Shown here: positions 57,347 to 64,000 of the stretch, one piece after another | Position numbering within the stretch: position 1 is the first letter of the stretch | Layout: every line of letters starts with the position of its first letter | Assembly: GCA_046048875.1 (NCBI GenBank) | Contig: JBJOFG010000002.1 | Location: forward strand, 293,791-357,790 | Origin: CAIZGX01 sp046048875 | Lineage (GTDB): Bacteria > Bacteroidota > Bacteroidia > Flavobacteriales_D > Sanyastnellaceae | DNA length: 64,000 bases | Direction: 5' to 3' | Position numbers and translations under genes: made by a program | The notes under the pieces: generated by a model | Databases searched by the model: none | Told to the model about the DNA's origin: nothing | Seen by the model: the letters and a program-made list of their open reading frames with translations, nothing else

Positions 57347-57920
57347 TCAAGTCAACGGAAAAGCAATCATCTTCTCTGCTCCTAGCGGCGCGGGAAAAAC
57401 AACGCTTGTCCGCTACTTACTCTCAGAGCCCGCGCTTATGTTGGCGTTCAGCGTAAGCGCTACTTCACGCCCCAGAAGAGGTGAAGAAGTTGATGGAAAG
57501 GACTATCATTTTTTAACGAACGAAGAGTTCCAACAAAAAATAGACAACAATGAATTTGTAGAGTGGGAAGAAGTTTATGCGGGAACGAAATACGGAACAC
57601 TCAAAAGCGAAGTGGAACGCATTTGGAAAGCTGGTAAACATGTCATCTTCGATGTTGATGTGGTAGGCGGACTTCACCTCAAAGAAATATTTCATCATCG
57701 CGCATTGGCTGTCTTTGTTCAGCCTCCGAGTGTTGAGGCATTGATGGATCGCTTGCAAAACAGATCCACCGAGACGGAGGAAAAGATTCAACAACGTGTT
57801 GCCAAAGCCGGATTGGAATTAACCTATGCCAATAAATTCGATGTCCGTTTGGTGAACGATGATTTAGATATTGCGAAAGCTGAAGCACTTAAATTGGTGA
57901 ACGACTTTCTAGCAGAATGA
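57336..57920 (+). CDS. gmk: Guanylate kinase
   Basis: The 194-residue product phosphorylates GMP to GDP with ATP in the cytoplasm. It has the P-loop FSAPSGAGKTTLVRYLL, the GMP-binding region SVSATSRPRRGEEVDGKDYHF as adjacent blocks, and FDVDVVGGLHLKE. Length is normal. It overlaps yicC upstream and nadD downstream (four bases, ATGA), so the three genes are translationally coupled. Confidence 0.95.
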   Translation: MFSSQVNGKAIIFSAPSGAGKTTLVRYLLSEPALMLAFSVSATSRPRRGEEVDGKDYHFLTNEEFQQKIDNNEFVEWEEVYAGTKYGTLKSEVERIWKAGKHVIFDVDVVGGLHLKEIFHHRALAVFVQPPSVEALMDRLQNRSTETEEKIQQRVAKAGLELTYANKFDVRLVNDDLDIAKAEALKLVNDFLAE

Positions 57921-58501
57921 ACATAGCACTCCTCTTCGGTTCCTTCAACCCCGTTCACAACGGACATCTCGCCATGGCACACGCTGCCTTGCAATCGAAT
58001 AAAATCGACGAAGTCTGGTTCGTGGTTAGTCCACACAACCCCCTGAAAGATTTCACCACACTCGCTCCTGCGAACGATCGAGCAAACATGGTGTCACTCG
58101 CTCTTATGCATGAAGAGAGCATGAAGCTCTGCACTATCGAGTTCGACATGCCCAAACCCTCGTATACCATCCATACCATTCACCAATTGAGAGAAGAATA
58201 TCCTTCCTTCAACTTTCACATCCTCTGCGGCACCGATGTGGTAAATCAGCTTTCAGCGTGGTACAAATACGAAGAGCTCATTCAAAGTGTGAAGTTCTTG
58301 GTTTGTTCGCGAGAAACCCCTCAAGAAATTTCTTCGAATGAATGGATGAAAAAAATTCCGCAACAGTTTGAATTTATTGCATTTGAGCCGCTTGAAATTT
58401 CTTCAACAATGATTCGAAAAAGTATTTTCATTTCCGGTAAATCGGATGATCTTTCGGAATCTGTAAATCAATTTATCATTGATAAAAAATTGTACAAATA
58501 A
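57917..58501 (+). CDS. nadD: Nicotinate-nucleotide adenylyltransferase
   Basis: The 194-residue product makes deamido-NAD from nicotinate mononucleotide and ATP. The nucleotidyltransferase motif GSFNPVHNGHLAMA is at 8-21. The C-terminal ISSTMIRKSI matches the ISSTxIR adenylyltransferase motif. Length is normal. The start overlaps gmk by four bases. The 3' end is followed directly by a 28-bp perfect palindrome and the 21-nt repeats in the 5' part of ogt. Confidence 0.93.
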   Translation: MNIALLFGSFNPVHNGHLAMAHAALQSNKIDEVWFVVSPHNPLKDFTTLAPANDRANMVSLALMHEESMKLCTIEFDMPKPSYTIHTIHQLREEYPSFNFHILCGTDVVNQLSAWYKYEELIQSVKFLVCSRETPQEISSNEWMKKIPQQFEFIAFEPLEISSTMIRKSIFISGKSDDLSESVNQFIIDKKLYK

Positions 58502-59063
58502 TCGCATCGGGGCGAATAATTATTCGCCCCGATCTGCAAATCATTCGACCCGATTTCAAAATCATTCGCCCCAATCTGAAAACAATCAATTTCAAATCAG
58601 CGATCATTTCAAAATCGGTTATTTGCATTTATTTTCCGACGGAAAAAACATCACACGCATTGATTTTGCAGATGAAGAGTTGAAAGAACAACGTTCATGC
58701 AAGATACTGGAAACAGCAAAGAATCAATTGCACGAATACTTCGCGAAAACGCGTCAAACCTTCGACTTACCAATACTTCCTTCAGGAACAGCATTTCAAC
58801 AAAACATCTGGAACATTCTTCTTCAGATTGAGTTCGGAGAAACAAAAAGCTACGAGTGGGTTTCCCTTCAACATGGAAATAAAAAAGCCATTCGCGCTGC
58901 CGCACAGGCCATAGGGAAAAATCCAATTGCCATAGTCATTCCCTGTCACCGCGTGATTGGGAAGAATGGCAGTCATACGGGATTTGCGGGTGGCCTCCCG
59001 CGGAAGCATCAACTTTTAGCCTTAGAGGCAAACAACGGATTATTGGAATTGAGCTTGGAATAG
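58479..59063 (+). CDS. ogt: Methylated-DNA-protein cysteine methyltransferase, start uncertain
   Basis: The protein repairs O6-alkylguanine by transfer to its own cysteine: PCHRV in IAIVIPCHRVIGKNG is the active site, followed by TGFAGGL. The homologous part begins near FKIGYLHLF (about residue 45). The frame has no ATG upstream of that point. The first usable codon is TTG at 58479, which would overlap nadD by 23 bases and give a 194-residue protein. Residues about 13-37 of that form are encoded by a 28-bp palindrome and three 21-nt repeats (HSPRSAN-type heptads). The real start may be a TTG or another non-ATG codon. The gene could otherwise have lost its start through repeat insertion. Confidence 0.8.
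   Translation: MIKNCTNNRIGANNYSPRSANHSTRFQNHSPQSENNQFQISDHFKIGYLHLFSDGKNITRIDFADEELKEQRSCKILETAKNQLHEYFAKTRQTFDLPILPSGTAFQQNIWNILLQIEFGETKSYEWVSLQHGNKKAIRAAAQAIGKNPIAIVIPCHRVIGKNGSHTGFAGGLPRKHQLLALEANNGLLELSLE
58506..58587. repeat. 28-bp perfect palindrome and three 21-nt in-frame repeats
   Basis: Bases 58506-58533 are a perfect palindrome with 14-base arms (ATCGGGGCGAATAA and its complement). From 58522, three units follow: 58522-58542, 58543-58563 and 58564-58587. Each begins ATTCGCCCC or ATTCGACCC and ends AAATC or CAATC; the third is three bases longer. The period is a multiple of three, so the ogt frame stays open and encodes heptapeptide repeats. The palindrome also sits five bases past the nadD stop, where a terminator would be expected, but no T-run follows it. 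Confidence 0.88.
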
Positions 59064-59842
59064 CGCGGACGCTGCGCCGGCGTCGGATACTCACTCGTCG
59101 GAATAGCATGAATCACATTTTGAAAACCGAATTCATTCTTAATTCGAACAGCAAAGTCAAACCAAGAAATAACTTCGTTCCCGGTGAAGTGAAACAGACC
59201 GAACGTCCATTCGGTTTGTTCATTCAAGCATTTCAAAATATAATCGGAAACTGAATTCGCAACATCTGAAGCATCTGTGGGACAACCGAGCTGATCGTTT
59301 ACCACACGCAATTCACGCGACGGGTCGGAAGCCATGGCGTTCTTCATGGTTAAGTAGAAGTTCTTTCCGTAGTTGGAATACAACCAACTTAAGCGAATAA
59401 CGATACCTGTTTCGCATTCCAATACCGCTAACTCGCCTTCGCGCTTGGTTCTTCCGTAAACGCCAAGCGGATTGCATTCATCGTCTTCGGTATATGGAGT
59501 ATTCTTTTCTCCGTTGAAAACGTAGTCGGTGGAAAAATGAATAAGCACAATGTCGTGCAAGGCGCAGAAGTCAGCGAGTTCGCTAACCGCTTCTGCATTT
59601 ACGCGATGCGCCAACTCCTCTTCCGACTCGGCTTTGTCTACTGCGGTGTAGGCAACGGTATTGACAATCACATCTGGAATTTCATTCAACTCGGAAAGTT
59701 GTTCAAAGAGGTCTTCTTCGAAGTCAATTTCATCTCTTCCAAAAAAACGTGCTGAAACAGCTGTTTCATTCTTGAACGAATCGGCGAAGCATTGCGCCAG
59801 CTGACCCGTCTTTCCCAATATCCAAATAGATGCGTTACTCAT
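59009..59842 (-). CDS. rfbD: dTDP-4-dehydrorhamnose reductase-like protein (RmlD family)
   Basis: The 277-residue product is an SDR-type reductase with the nucleotide-binding motif GKTGQLAQCF. It also has VNTVAYTAVDKAESEEE, FSTDYVFNGEKNTPYTEDD, and the catalytic Tyr and Lys in YGRTKREGE. RmlD reduces dTDP-4-keto-rhamnose to dTDP-rhamnose for surface polysaccharides. No other rml genes are adjacent, so the exact sugar is inferred. The 3' end overlaps ogt by 55 bp in convergent orientation. Confidence 0.88.
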   Translation of the reverse strand: MSNASIWILGKTGQLAQCFADSFKNETAVSARFFGRDEIDFEEDLFEQLSELNEIPDVIVNTVAYTAVDKAESEEELAHRVNAEAVSELADFCALHDIVLIHFSTDYVFNGEKNTPYTEDDECNPLGVYGRTKREGELAVLECETGIVIRLSWLYSNYGKNFYLTMKNAMASDPSRELRVVNDQLGCPTDASDVANSVSDYILKCLNEQTEWTFGLFHFTGNEVISWFDFAVRIKNEFGFQNVIHAIPTSEYPTPAQRPRYSKLNSNNPLFASKAKS

Positions 59843-59845
59843 GTT

Positions 59846-59872
59846 TTGCGAAGTTAAAAGGACTTAACTTTG
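59846..59872. promoter_or_regulatory. Overlapping divergent promoter with inverted repeat
   Basis: Arms AAGTTAA (59851-59857) and TTAACTT (59864-59870) form an inverted repeat between rfbD and the barrel gene. On the plus strand TAACTTTG (59865-59872) fits the -7 consensus. On the minus strand TAACTTCG occupies the mirror position. The palindrome may simply reflect two facing -7 boxes, or it may be an operator. Confidence 0.45.
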
Positions 59873-59910
59873 TTTGGGTATAACTTTTGAAAGGCTTCAA
59901 AAAAAATAAT

Positions 59911-60636
59911 ATGAAAAAGCTCCTTCTGTTTTCATTCGCGCTGATCACTCTTACGAATTTCGCACAAGAAAAAAGCTATTCCGATCGCAATCCACGTCAA
60001 GCTACTGTAGGTTTCGGAGTACAATTCGTTCAACCGACAGAAGAGTATGCGGAGCATTATAAGGGCAATCCAATCGGACTTTCAGGAACTTTTTCTCATC
60101 CCATTAAACAATCGCCTTTCGATTGGGGCTTTCAATTTTCATGGAATCAAATGGGGGCGCTTGATCAGGATATTTCCGTTTACGCAGGTACCAACATATT
60201 GGGAGATTCCATTTTTAACAACGGCACCTACCGCGTTCGTCACAACAACTACCGCTACCAAGGGTTAATCCGCATTCGTCCGTTTAACGGCTTCTTTCAA
60301 CCTTATGCAGAAGGGTTAGCAGGGATTGAAAGCTTTTCAACGAAGACCGACATCTCTGTAGAGAACAGCGGAGGATTTTCTTCGGTGGAAGAAGCGAAGG
60401 TGCAACAAAGCAGCACATCGTTTTTATACGGATACGCCCTCGGGTTACGCTTCCGTACCAAGAATGCGAAAAAGGTTTGGTTCGATATCCGCTATGAAAA
60501 TATTCAAGGCGGCAAAGCACAATACGTCATTCCTGAAACAGTAACGGTTCAAAACAACACCGACCTCAGCTACACGACCGGCACCACAAAAACAAATCGC
60601 CAAATCATTCAATTCGGACTCACATTTGGTTTCTAG
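59911..60636 (+). CDS. Outer-membrane beta-barrel protein
   Basis: The ATG at 59911 (MKKLLLFSFALITL) gives 241 residues with a signal peptide ending near FAQ. The mature part is strand-rich with alternating aromatic residues (WGFQFSWNQMG, YRYQGLIRIRPFNGFFQPY, FLYGYALGLRFRTK) and ends FGLTFGF, the usual C-terminal Phe of an outer-membrane barrel. It belongs to the broad class of small Bacteroidota barrels without known function. It is convergent with the ABC permease gene, overlapping it by four bases. Confidence 0.72.
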   Translation: MKKLLLFSFALITLTNFAQEKSYSDRNPRQATVGFGVQFVQPTEEYAEHYKGNPIGLSGTFSHPIKQSPFDWGFQFSWNQMGALDQDISVYAGTNILGDSIFNNGTYRVRHNNYRYQGLIRIRPFNGFFQPYAEGLAGIESFSTKTDISVENSGGFSSVEEAKVQQSSTSFLYGYALGLRFRTKNAKKVWFDIRYENIQGGKAQYVIPETVTVQNNTDLSYTTGTTKTNRQIIQFGLTFGF

Positions 60637-61880
60637 CCAGAAGAACGAATGGCATCCACGGGTCTGAGGTTGGCTGCGCGCAACGCAGGCACGAAACCCG
60701 CAACAACGCCAACCACCAGCGAAACCGATATTCCCAGAACAATGCGACTCATGGGAAGGAAGAATTGAAAATCGGTAGCGCTATTTAATAGCGAGAGTAC
60801 TCCGAATACCAGGAGCAGTCCCATAATTCCGCCCACCAGGCAAAGCAGCATCGATTCAAACAAGAATTGCGAAAGAATGAAATAACGTTTTGCTCCGAGT
60901 GCTTTTTGAATGCCAATGATGTTCGTGCGTTCTTTCACCGAGACGAACATAATGTTTGCAATGCTGAACGCGCCCACAAGAATCGCGAAGATTCCAATGA
61001 ACATTCCCGCTACGTTGAACACACCGACAATGCTATTCACCATGTCGCTGATCATGCTAGAATCAATCACGCTGAAATCGTTTTCCTCTGTCGGACGAAT
61101 GCCGCGAATGCCCCGGAATACCGACATGACATCGCCTTTCAAGACATCGACATCCACGTCTTTTTTCGCTTTAATTAAGAGTGTAACATCGTCCATATCG
61201 CCAACAAAACGTTGGGCATATTCATAAGGCACATAGACCGAAAGGTCTCGTTCACCGCCGAAAAGCGAAGAGCCTTCTTTAGCCATTACGCCAATGACTT
61301 CTGCTTTTTGTCCTTGAATTTTAATGTCTTTGCCAACCGGATATTCCGCACCGAATAGTTGTTCGGCGAGTGAGTATCCGATAAGCGCAACGGGCCTTCC
61401 GCCGTCGCATTCCATTTGTGAAAAGTAGCGTCCCTTTTCAATTTTCAAATCAATGGCTTGAATATAATCGTACCCCACTCCCAGAAAACCCACGCCTTCC
61501 AGGGAATTGTTTTCGTGTTCAATGGTTTTTGAAGCGCGTACTTGAATGGTGGCTGCGGAAAACGAATTGATTTCAGCTTTTAATAAATCTAAATCTTCTT
61601 TGCTGGGTTGTCTGCGTTGCCAGTACTTCCACCACTCGTATTCTCCTCCGTCTTTCTCGGGTCCCATGGGCCATTTCTGTATGAAGAGTAAATCGGAACC
61701 CATGACAGACAGTCCTTCTTTTATATCGGCCTCCATGCTATCCACGATACTCAACACAAAAATGATTGAGAAAATTCCAATCGTCACTCCAAATAACGAA
61801 AGCACCGTCCGCAGTTTATTCACCACCAGCGATTGTGTGGCGAAGGCGAAGGCTTCTTTGAGTTGAAGGAGGAGTTTCAT
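60633..61880 (-). CDS. MacB/FtsX-type ABC transporter permease
   Basis: The ATG at 61880 (MKLLLQLKEAFAFATQSL) gives 415 residues; the longer frame adds 39 residues partly drawn from the repeat array upstream. One transmembrane helix is near the N-terminus (LRTVLSLFGVTIGIFSIIFVL), followed by a periplasmic MacB_PCD domain (about 50-245). The C-terminal FtsX domain has three helices (about 280-410, ending GFVPALRAANLRPVDAIRSSG). Such permeases export peptides or lipoproteins, or perform mechanotransmission, with a separate ATPase. No ATPase gene is adjacent. Confidence 0.92.
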   Translation of the reverse strand: MKLLLQLKEAFAFATQSLVVNKLRTVLSLFGVTIGIFSIIFVLSIVDSMEADIKEGLSVMGSDLLFIQKWPMGPEKDGGEYEWWKYWQRRQPSKEDLDLLKAEINSFSAATIQVRASKTIEHENNSLEGVGFLGVGYDYIQAIDLKIEKGRYFSQMECDGGRPVALIGYSLAEQLFGAEYPVGKDIKIQGQKAEVIGVMAKEGSSLFGGERDLSVYVPYEYAQRFVGDMDDVTLLIKAKKDVDVDVLKGDVMSVFRGIRGIRPTEENDFSVIDSSMISDMVNSIVGVFNVAGMFIGIFAILVGAFSIANIMFVSVKERTNIIGIQKALGAKRYFILSQFLFESMLLCLVGGIMGLLLVFGVLSLLNSATDFQFFLPMSRIVLGISVSLVVGVVAGFVPALRAANLRPVDAIRSSG

Positions 61881-61910
61881 GGGGCCAATATACGGCGGTT
61901 TGAAAGGGAA

Positions 61911-62031
61911 GAATGTGCGAAGCACGAATGTTGCGAAGCAACGAATGCCTTCGGCGAATGTCTTCGACGTAATGAAAAGATAAGAGAGGAGAAACAATCA
62001 CTTCGTGATCAATCATCTTCGGTGATGACCG
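61911..62031. repeat. Mini-hairpin array C (GAAT spacers) and array D remnant
   Basis: Four units (61911-61968), each preceded by GAAT, carry GTGC-GAA-GCAC, GTTGC-GAA-GCAAC, GCC-TTC-GGC and GTC-TTC-GAC. A second short set follows: ATCAC-TTC-GTGAT (61997-62009) and CATC-TTC-GGTG (62014-62024). The latter is followed by ATGA and CCG, exactly the context seen in array D. Loops are always GAA or TTC. The array lies between the ABC permease start and the 3' end of the AAA ATPase gene. Confidence 0.9.
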
Positions 62032-62032
62032 T

Positions 62033-63256
62033 TTACTCCAAATAACCGAATAGCCACAAGGGAATACGATTACCAATGCCAATCTCAATGTCATCAGATA
62101 CAACAAATGCATCCTCTACATGAGAAGGTAATTGCTTGCGCTTCTTCGATTTGCCTCCCACTTCAAAATAATACTTTCCTTCTACCAAAAAGTCAGTAGA
62201 CTTTGGATAAGTTACTTCGTGATGCTTCCCAACTTGATTCAAAAAAAACGTTTCGCGTATTGTCCCGATATCAGCCGATTCACCCGCTAGCGCATAATTC
62301 AAATTGGTATTATTGAAATAAATTTTATCAGGCTTCTGTAATTTCTTATTCCCTGAAATTCCCGACTGCAAGGTGCTTAATATTTCAGCTTCTTCCAATA
62401 GTTCTAAATATTTCAATAAAGTGCGAGAATCTGAAATATTCAACTGTTCGGACAATTCTTTAATCTTAGGTGTATATGGAACCGATGTAGCTATTGCCCC
62501 TAACAATTTTTTTATGCGCTCCGTAGCAATATATCCGCCGTCTAATACTGAGGGAATTTCGGTTTCAATAACCGCGTTAACTACTTCGTTCAACTTTTGA
62601 TAATAGGCGTTCTCTGAAATAAGCTGGAAGGGATAATAACCCTTTTTTAGATATTCCCGAAACATAGGAAGTGGAGATCCCTTTTTGGTTAAACTTTGGG
62701 CAATTTCAGTGTGATTTTTCAATACCTCCGTTAAAGAGAAAGTACTAATCTTAACCTCACCCGACTTCAATGAGCGGTATTCGGAAAAAGAAAATCCATA
62801 CAAATTGTATGAAACCTTCCTTCTACTCAAATCACCATTGCCTTTATGCAATTCAATTAGCGACGAGCCTGAATAAACAACCTTCAAATTGGGAAAAGAA
62901 TCGTGTACTGCTTTAATCTCTGAGGACCAATCGTTCGTTGGATTTTTCTTTGGATACTTATGCACTTCATCTAAAAACAAGACATCTCCTCCTTCGCGGT
63001 TAAAAGAAAGAGCCAAATCGAAAATGGAATAAGCATAAAAATAAGGTAAATCCAAGGATGCATACAATACCCTTTTCTTCAAATCATCTCTGCACTCCTT
63101 TGCCTTTTGCAACATAAGCGTTGTCTTGCCAGTTCCTCGCGCCCCCTTAATCTCAATTAATCTATTCTCCCAATCAATGGCACTGAAAAGCAATCTCCGA
63201 AACCGAAGATCTACATTTTCAATCAATATGTTACTGATTTCTAATACTATACTCAT
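62033..63256 (-). CDS. AAA-family ATPase with DUF4143 (accessory)
   Basis: The ATG at 63256 (MSIVLEISNILIEN) gives 407 residues, whereas the upstream reading needs a TTG. The AAA domain has Walker A (KGARGTGKTTLMLQKA) and Walker B (DVLFLDEVHKYP). The C-terminal half is a DUF4143-type domain with a winged-helix segment (IKELSEQLNISDSRTLLKYLELLEEAEIL) and a nuclease-like tail (YPKSTDFLVEGKYYFEVGGKSK). This family is abundant and often horizontally spread; its function is unsettled. It lies between array D and a remnant of the same array, with identical 17-base repeats at 62017-62033 and 63368-63384. Confidence 0.9.
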   Translation of the reverse strand: MSIVLEISNILIENVDLRFRRLLFSAIDWENRLIEIKGARGTGKTTLMLQKAKECRDDLKKRVLYASLDLPYFYAYSIFDLALSFNREGGDVLFLDEVHKYPKKNPTNDWSSEIKAVHDSFPNLKVVYSGSSLIELHKGNGDLSRRKVSYNLYGFSFSEYRSLKSGEVKISTFSLTEVLKNHTEIAQSLTKKGSPLPMFREYLKKGYYPFQLISENAYYQKLNEVVNAVIETEIPSVLDGGYIATERIKKLLGAIATSVPYTPKIKELSEQLNISDSRTLLKYLELLEEAEILSTLQSGISGNKKLQKPDKIYFNNTNLNYALAGESADIGTIRETFFLNQVGKHHEVTYPKSTDFLVEGKYYFEVGGKSKKRKQLPSHVEDAFVVSDDIEIGIGNRIPLWLFGYLE

Positions 63257-63311
63257 TTTATGTAATTGATTACACAAATATAGTTAAAAAAACGGAATGG
63301 GTTACATAAAA

Positions 63312-63409
63312 CCATCGGATATGGATGACCAACGAAGTTGGATGACATCGCGAAGCGATGATGACACCTTCGGTGATGACCGTTCCGGATGACCATCGGA
63401 GATGGATGA
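63312..63409. repeat. Mini-hairpin array D (six hairpins, ATGA spacers)
   Basis: Six stem-loops separated by an invariant ATGA: CCAT-CGGAT-ATGG (imperfect at the loop), CCAAC-GAA-GTTGG, CATCGC-GAA-GCGATG, CACC-TTC-GGTG, CCG-TTC-CGG and CCATC-GGA-GATGG. Stems range from 3 to 6 bp and differ in sequence, yet pairing is kept. The array lies 56 bp upstream of the AAA ATPase start codon. A related unit with ATGA and CCG recurs at the other end of that gene. Confidence 0.92.
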
Positions 63410-63446
63410 CACGACAACAGAAAAGGTAAGAAAAGGGAAGACAAAT

Positions 63447-63502
63447 GAAAAAACCTCCGACTGTAAGTAGCGTTGTGCTAACTCACGGCCGGAGGCTTTT
63501 TA
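63447..63502 (-). terminator. Bidirectional intrinsic terminator
   Basis: CCTCCG (63454-63459) pairs with CGGAGG (63490-63495). The stem is flanked by A6 on the left and CTTTTT on the right, so it can end transcripts in both directions. Its main client is the minus-strand T9SS gene ending at 63560. The 30-base loop is long for an intrinsic terminator. Confidence 0.65.
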
Positions 63503-63513
63503 CTTCAATTTAC

Positions 63514-63553
63514 ACCCGAAGGGTAATTATTCTCACAACCCCGAAGGGTAATT
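63514..63553. repeat. Two further GAA-loop hairpins downstream of the T9SS gene
   Basis: ACCC-GAA-GGGT (63514-63524) and CCC-GAA-GGG (63540-63548) both continue into TAATT, so the 14 bases CCCGAAGGGTAATT occur twice (63515-63528 and 63540-63553). They resemble the units of arrays B to D and lie between a terminator and the stop at 63560. Confidence 0.75.
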
Positions 63554-63559
63554 GTATTC

Positions 63560-64000
63560 TTAGTTGTTTACAAAAACACGCGTCGTCTCCGACTGATTCC
63601 CAACCACCGTGCGAACCATATAGATACCTGTTGTTTCTGTAAGGGTAACTTCGTTCATTCCTTCAACCAGGCGAACACTCTTCACTAATTTACCCGTTAC
63701 ATCATAGATGTCGGCACGCTTAGCGGTGTTGCTTGCTGTGTTGGTTAATTGAATGTTTACTACGTTGCCTTCAGTTACGTAAACCATCGCCTCTACTTGC
63801 GAAACATCTTGTGTAAGTAATTTATTCGACCCTTGTGCTGCCTCTTGCGAAGCATCTTCCGAAGGATCTTGCATCGCATCTTGCGTAGCATCTTGTGTAA
63901 CATTTGCAGCACCTACGATACACATGTATTGAACAGGTCCCCAGTTGTAGTTCGTGCCCGTGTAGTTGAAGATTGGTGCTGTTTGTACAGCGTACGTCTT
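63560..64000 (-). CDS. C-terminal part of a T9SS protein (5' end outside window)
   Basis: The frame is open to the right edge of the window, so only the last 146 codons are seen. They hold a type A T9SS sorting domain: INIQLTNTASN-like strands, ADIYDVTGKLVKSVRLVEG, GIYMVRTVVGNQSETTRVFVNN. Just before it lies a Thr/Ser-Gln-Asp repeat (TQDATQDAMQDPSEDASQEAA), encoded by 12-nt units of the same kind as array A. The passenger part and function cannot be judged. Confidence 0.85.
   Translation of the reverse strand, partial: KTYAVQTAPIFNYTGTNYNWGPVQYMCIVGAANVTQDATQDAMQDPSEDASQEAAQGSNKLLTQDVSQVEAMVYVTEGNVVNIQLTNTASNTAKRADIYDVTGKLVKSVRLVEGMNEVTLTETTGIYMVRTVVGNQSETTRVFVNN
63847..63905. repeat. Coding mini-palindrome array (12-nt units, ATCTT spacers)
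   Basis: Five 12-base units: GC-GAA-GC, CC-GAA-GG, GC-ATC-GC, GC-GTA-GC and GT-GTA-AC, the first four followed by ATCTT and the last by ATTT. On the minus strand they encode the linker tetrapeptide repeat of the T9SS protein. Degenerate units remain at 63795-63817. The spacer and mini-palindrome design equals that of array A, 17 kb away in largely non-coding DNA. Confidence 0.88.

Noticed and set aside
63312..63409. REP/BIME-type elements with a RAYT transposase
   Set aside because: Stem sequences are not conserved between units and no transposase-like gene is in the window.

Overview
The window is a gene-dense chromosomal stretch from a member of the Bacteroidota, most likely order Flavobacteriales. 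I infer this from the many secreted proteins ending in type IX secretion (T9SS) type A sorting domains, SusC-like TonB-dependent receptors with carboxypeptidase-like N-terminal domains, GCTDPTALNYNP-type linkers, MopE and FISUMP domains, and promoters of the TAnnTTTG type. The genus cannot be fixed from the sequence. There is no rRNA, CRISPR array, transposase or integrase; the only RNA gene recognised is a tRNA-Arg(CCU).

Region 1 (1-13038, all minus strand) is a surface-protein cluster. It holds four paralogues of an unrecognised secreted domain, called here the 'EKYY domain', together with a TonB-dependent receptor, a beta-helix protein, a FISUMP lipoprotein and a small outer-membrane barrel. 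Region 2 (13193-23000) has a 1421-residue multidomain T9SS protein, the tRNA, an MbnP/MbnH-like copper-protein pair, and an Asp-box propeller protein. Region 3 (22961-28859) is comM with three copies of its own 3' end. These copies bracket an M48 protease/barrel pair and a YhcG-type nuclease gene, as expected from repeated insertion at the end of comM.

Region 4 (28993-46561) begins with phnA and gmhA. It then holds a beta-glucan-type utilisation locus: GH16-like, GH3 and TIM-barrel hydrolases, two binding lipoproteins, two outer-membrane barrels, eight copies of a cysteine-rich binding module in two T9SS proteins, and a secreted GH16. A NrtR-type Nudix regulator sits in the middle, and three TTGT-N7-ACAA palindromes lie in the two divergent promoter regions. 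No SusC/SusD pair is present. Region 5 (46689-64000) is mostly housekeeping: an aldehyde dehydrogenase, a HYC/HMA/TonB metal operon, hemH, yicC-gmk-nadD-ogt, an rfbD-like reductase and an ABC permease. It ends with an accessory AAA ATPase and the C-terminal part of a T9SS protein.

The most unusual signal is a set of tandem mini-hairpin arrays at 46568-46702, 49872-49993, 61911-62031, 63312-63409 and, inside a coding sequence, 63847-63905. In each array consecutive units form short stems around a mostly 3-nt loop (often GAA or TTC) and are separated by a short spacer, which is fixed in most arrays. The stem sequence changes from unit to unit while pairing is kept. I know of no described element with this architecture.
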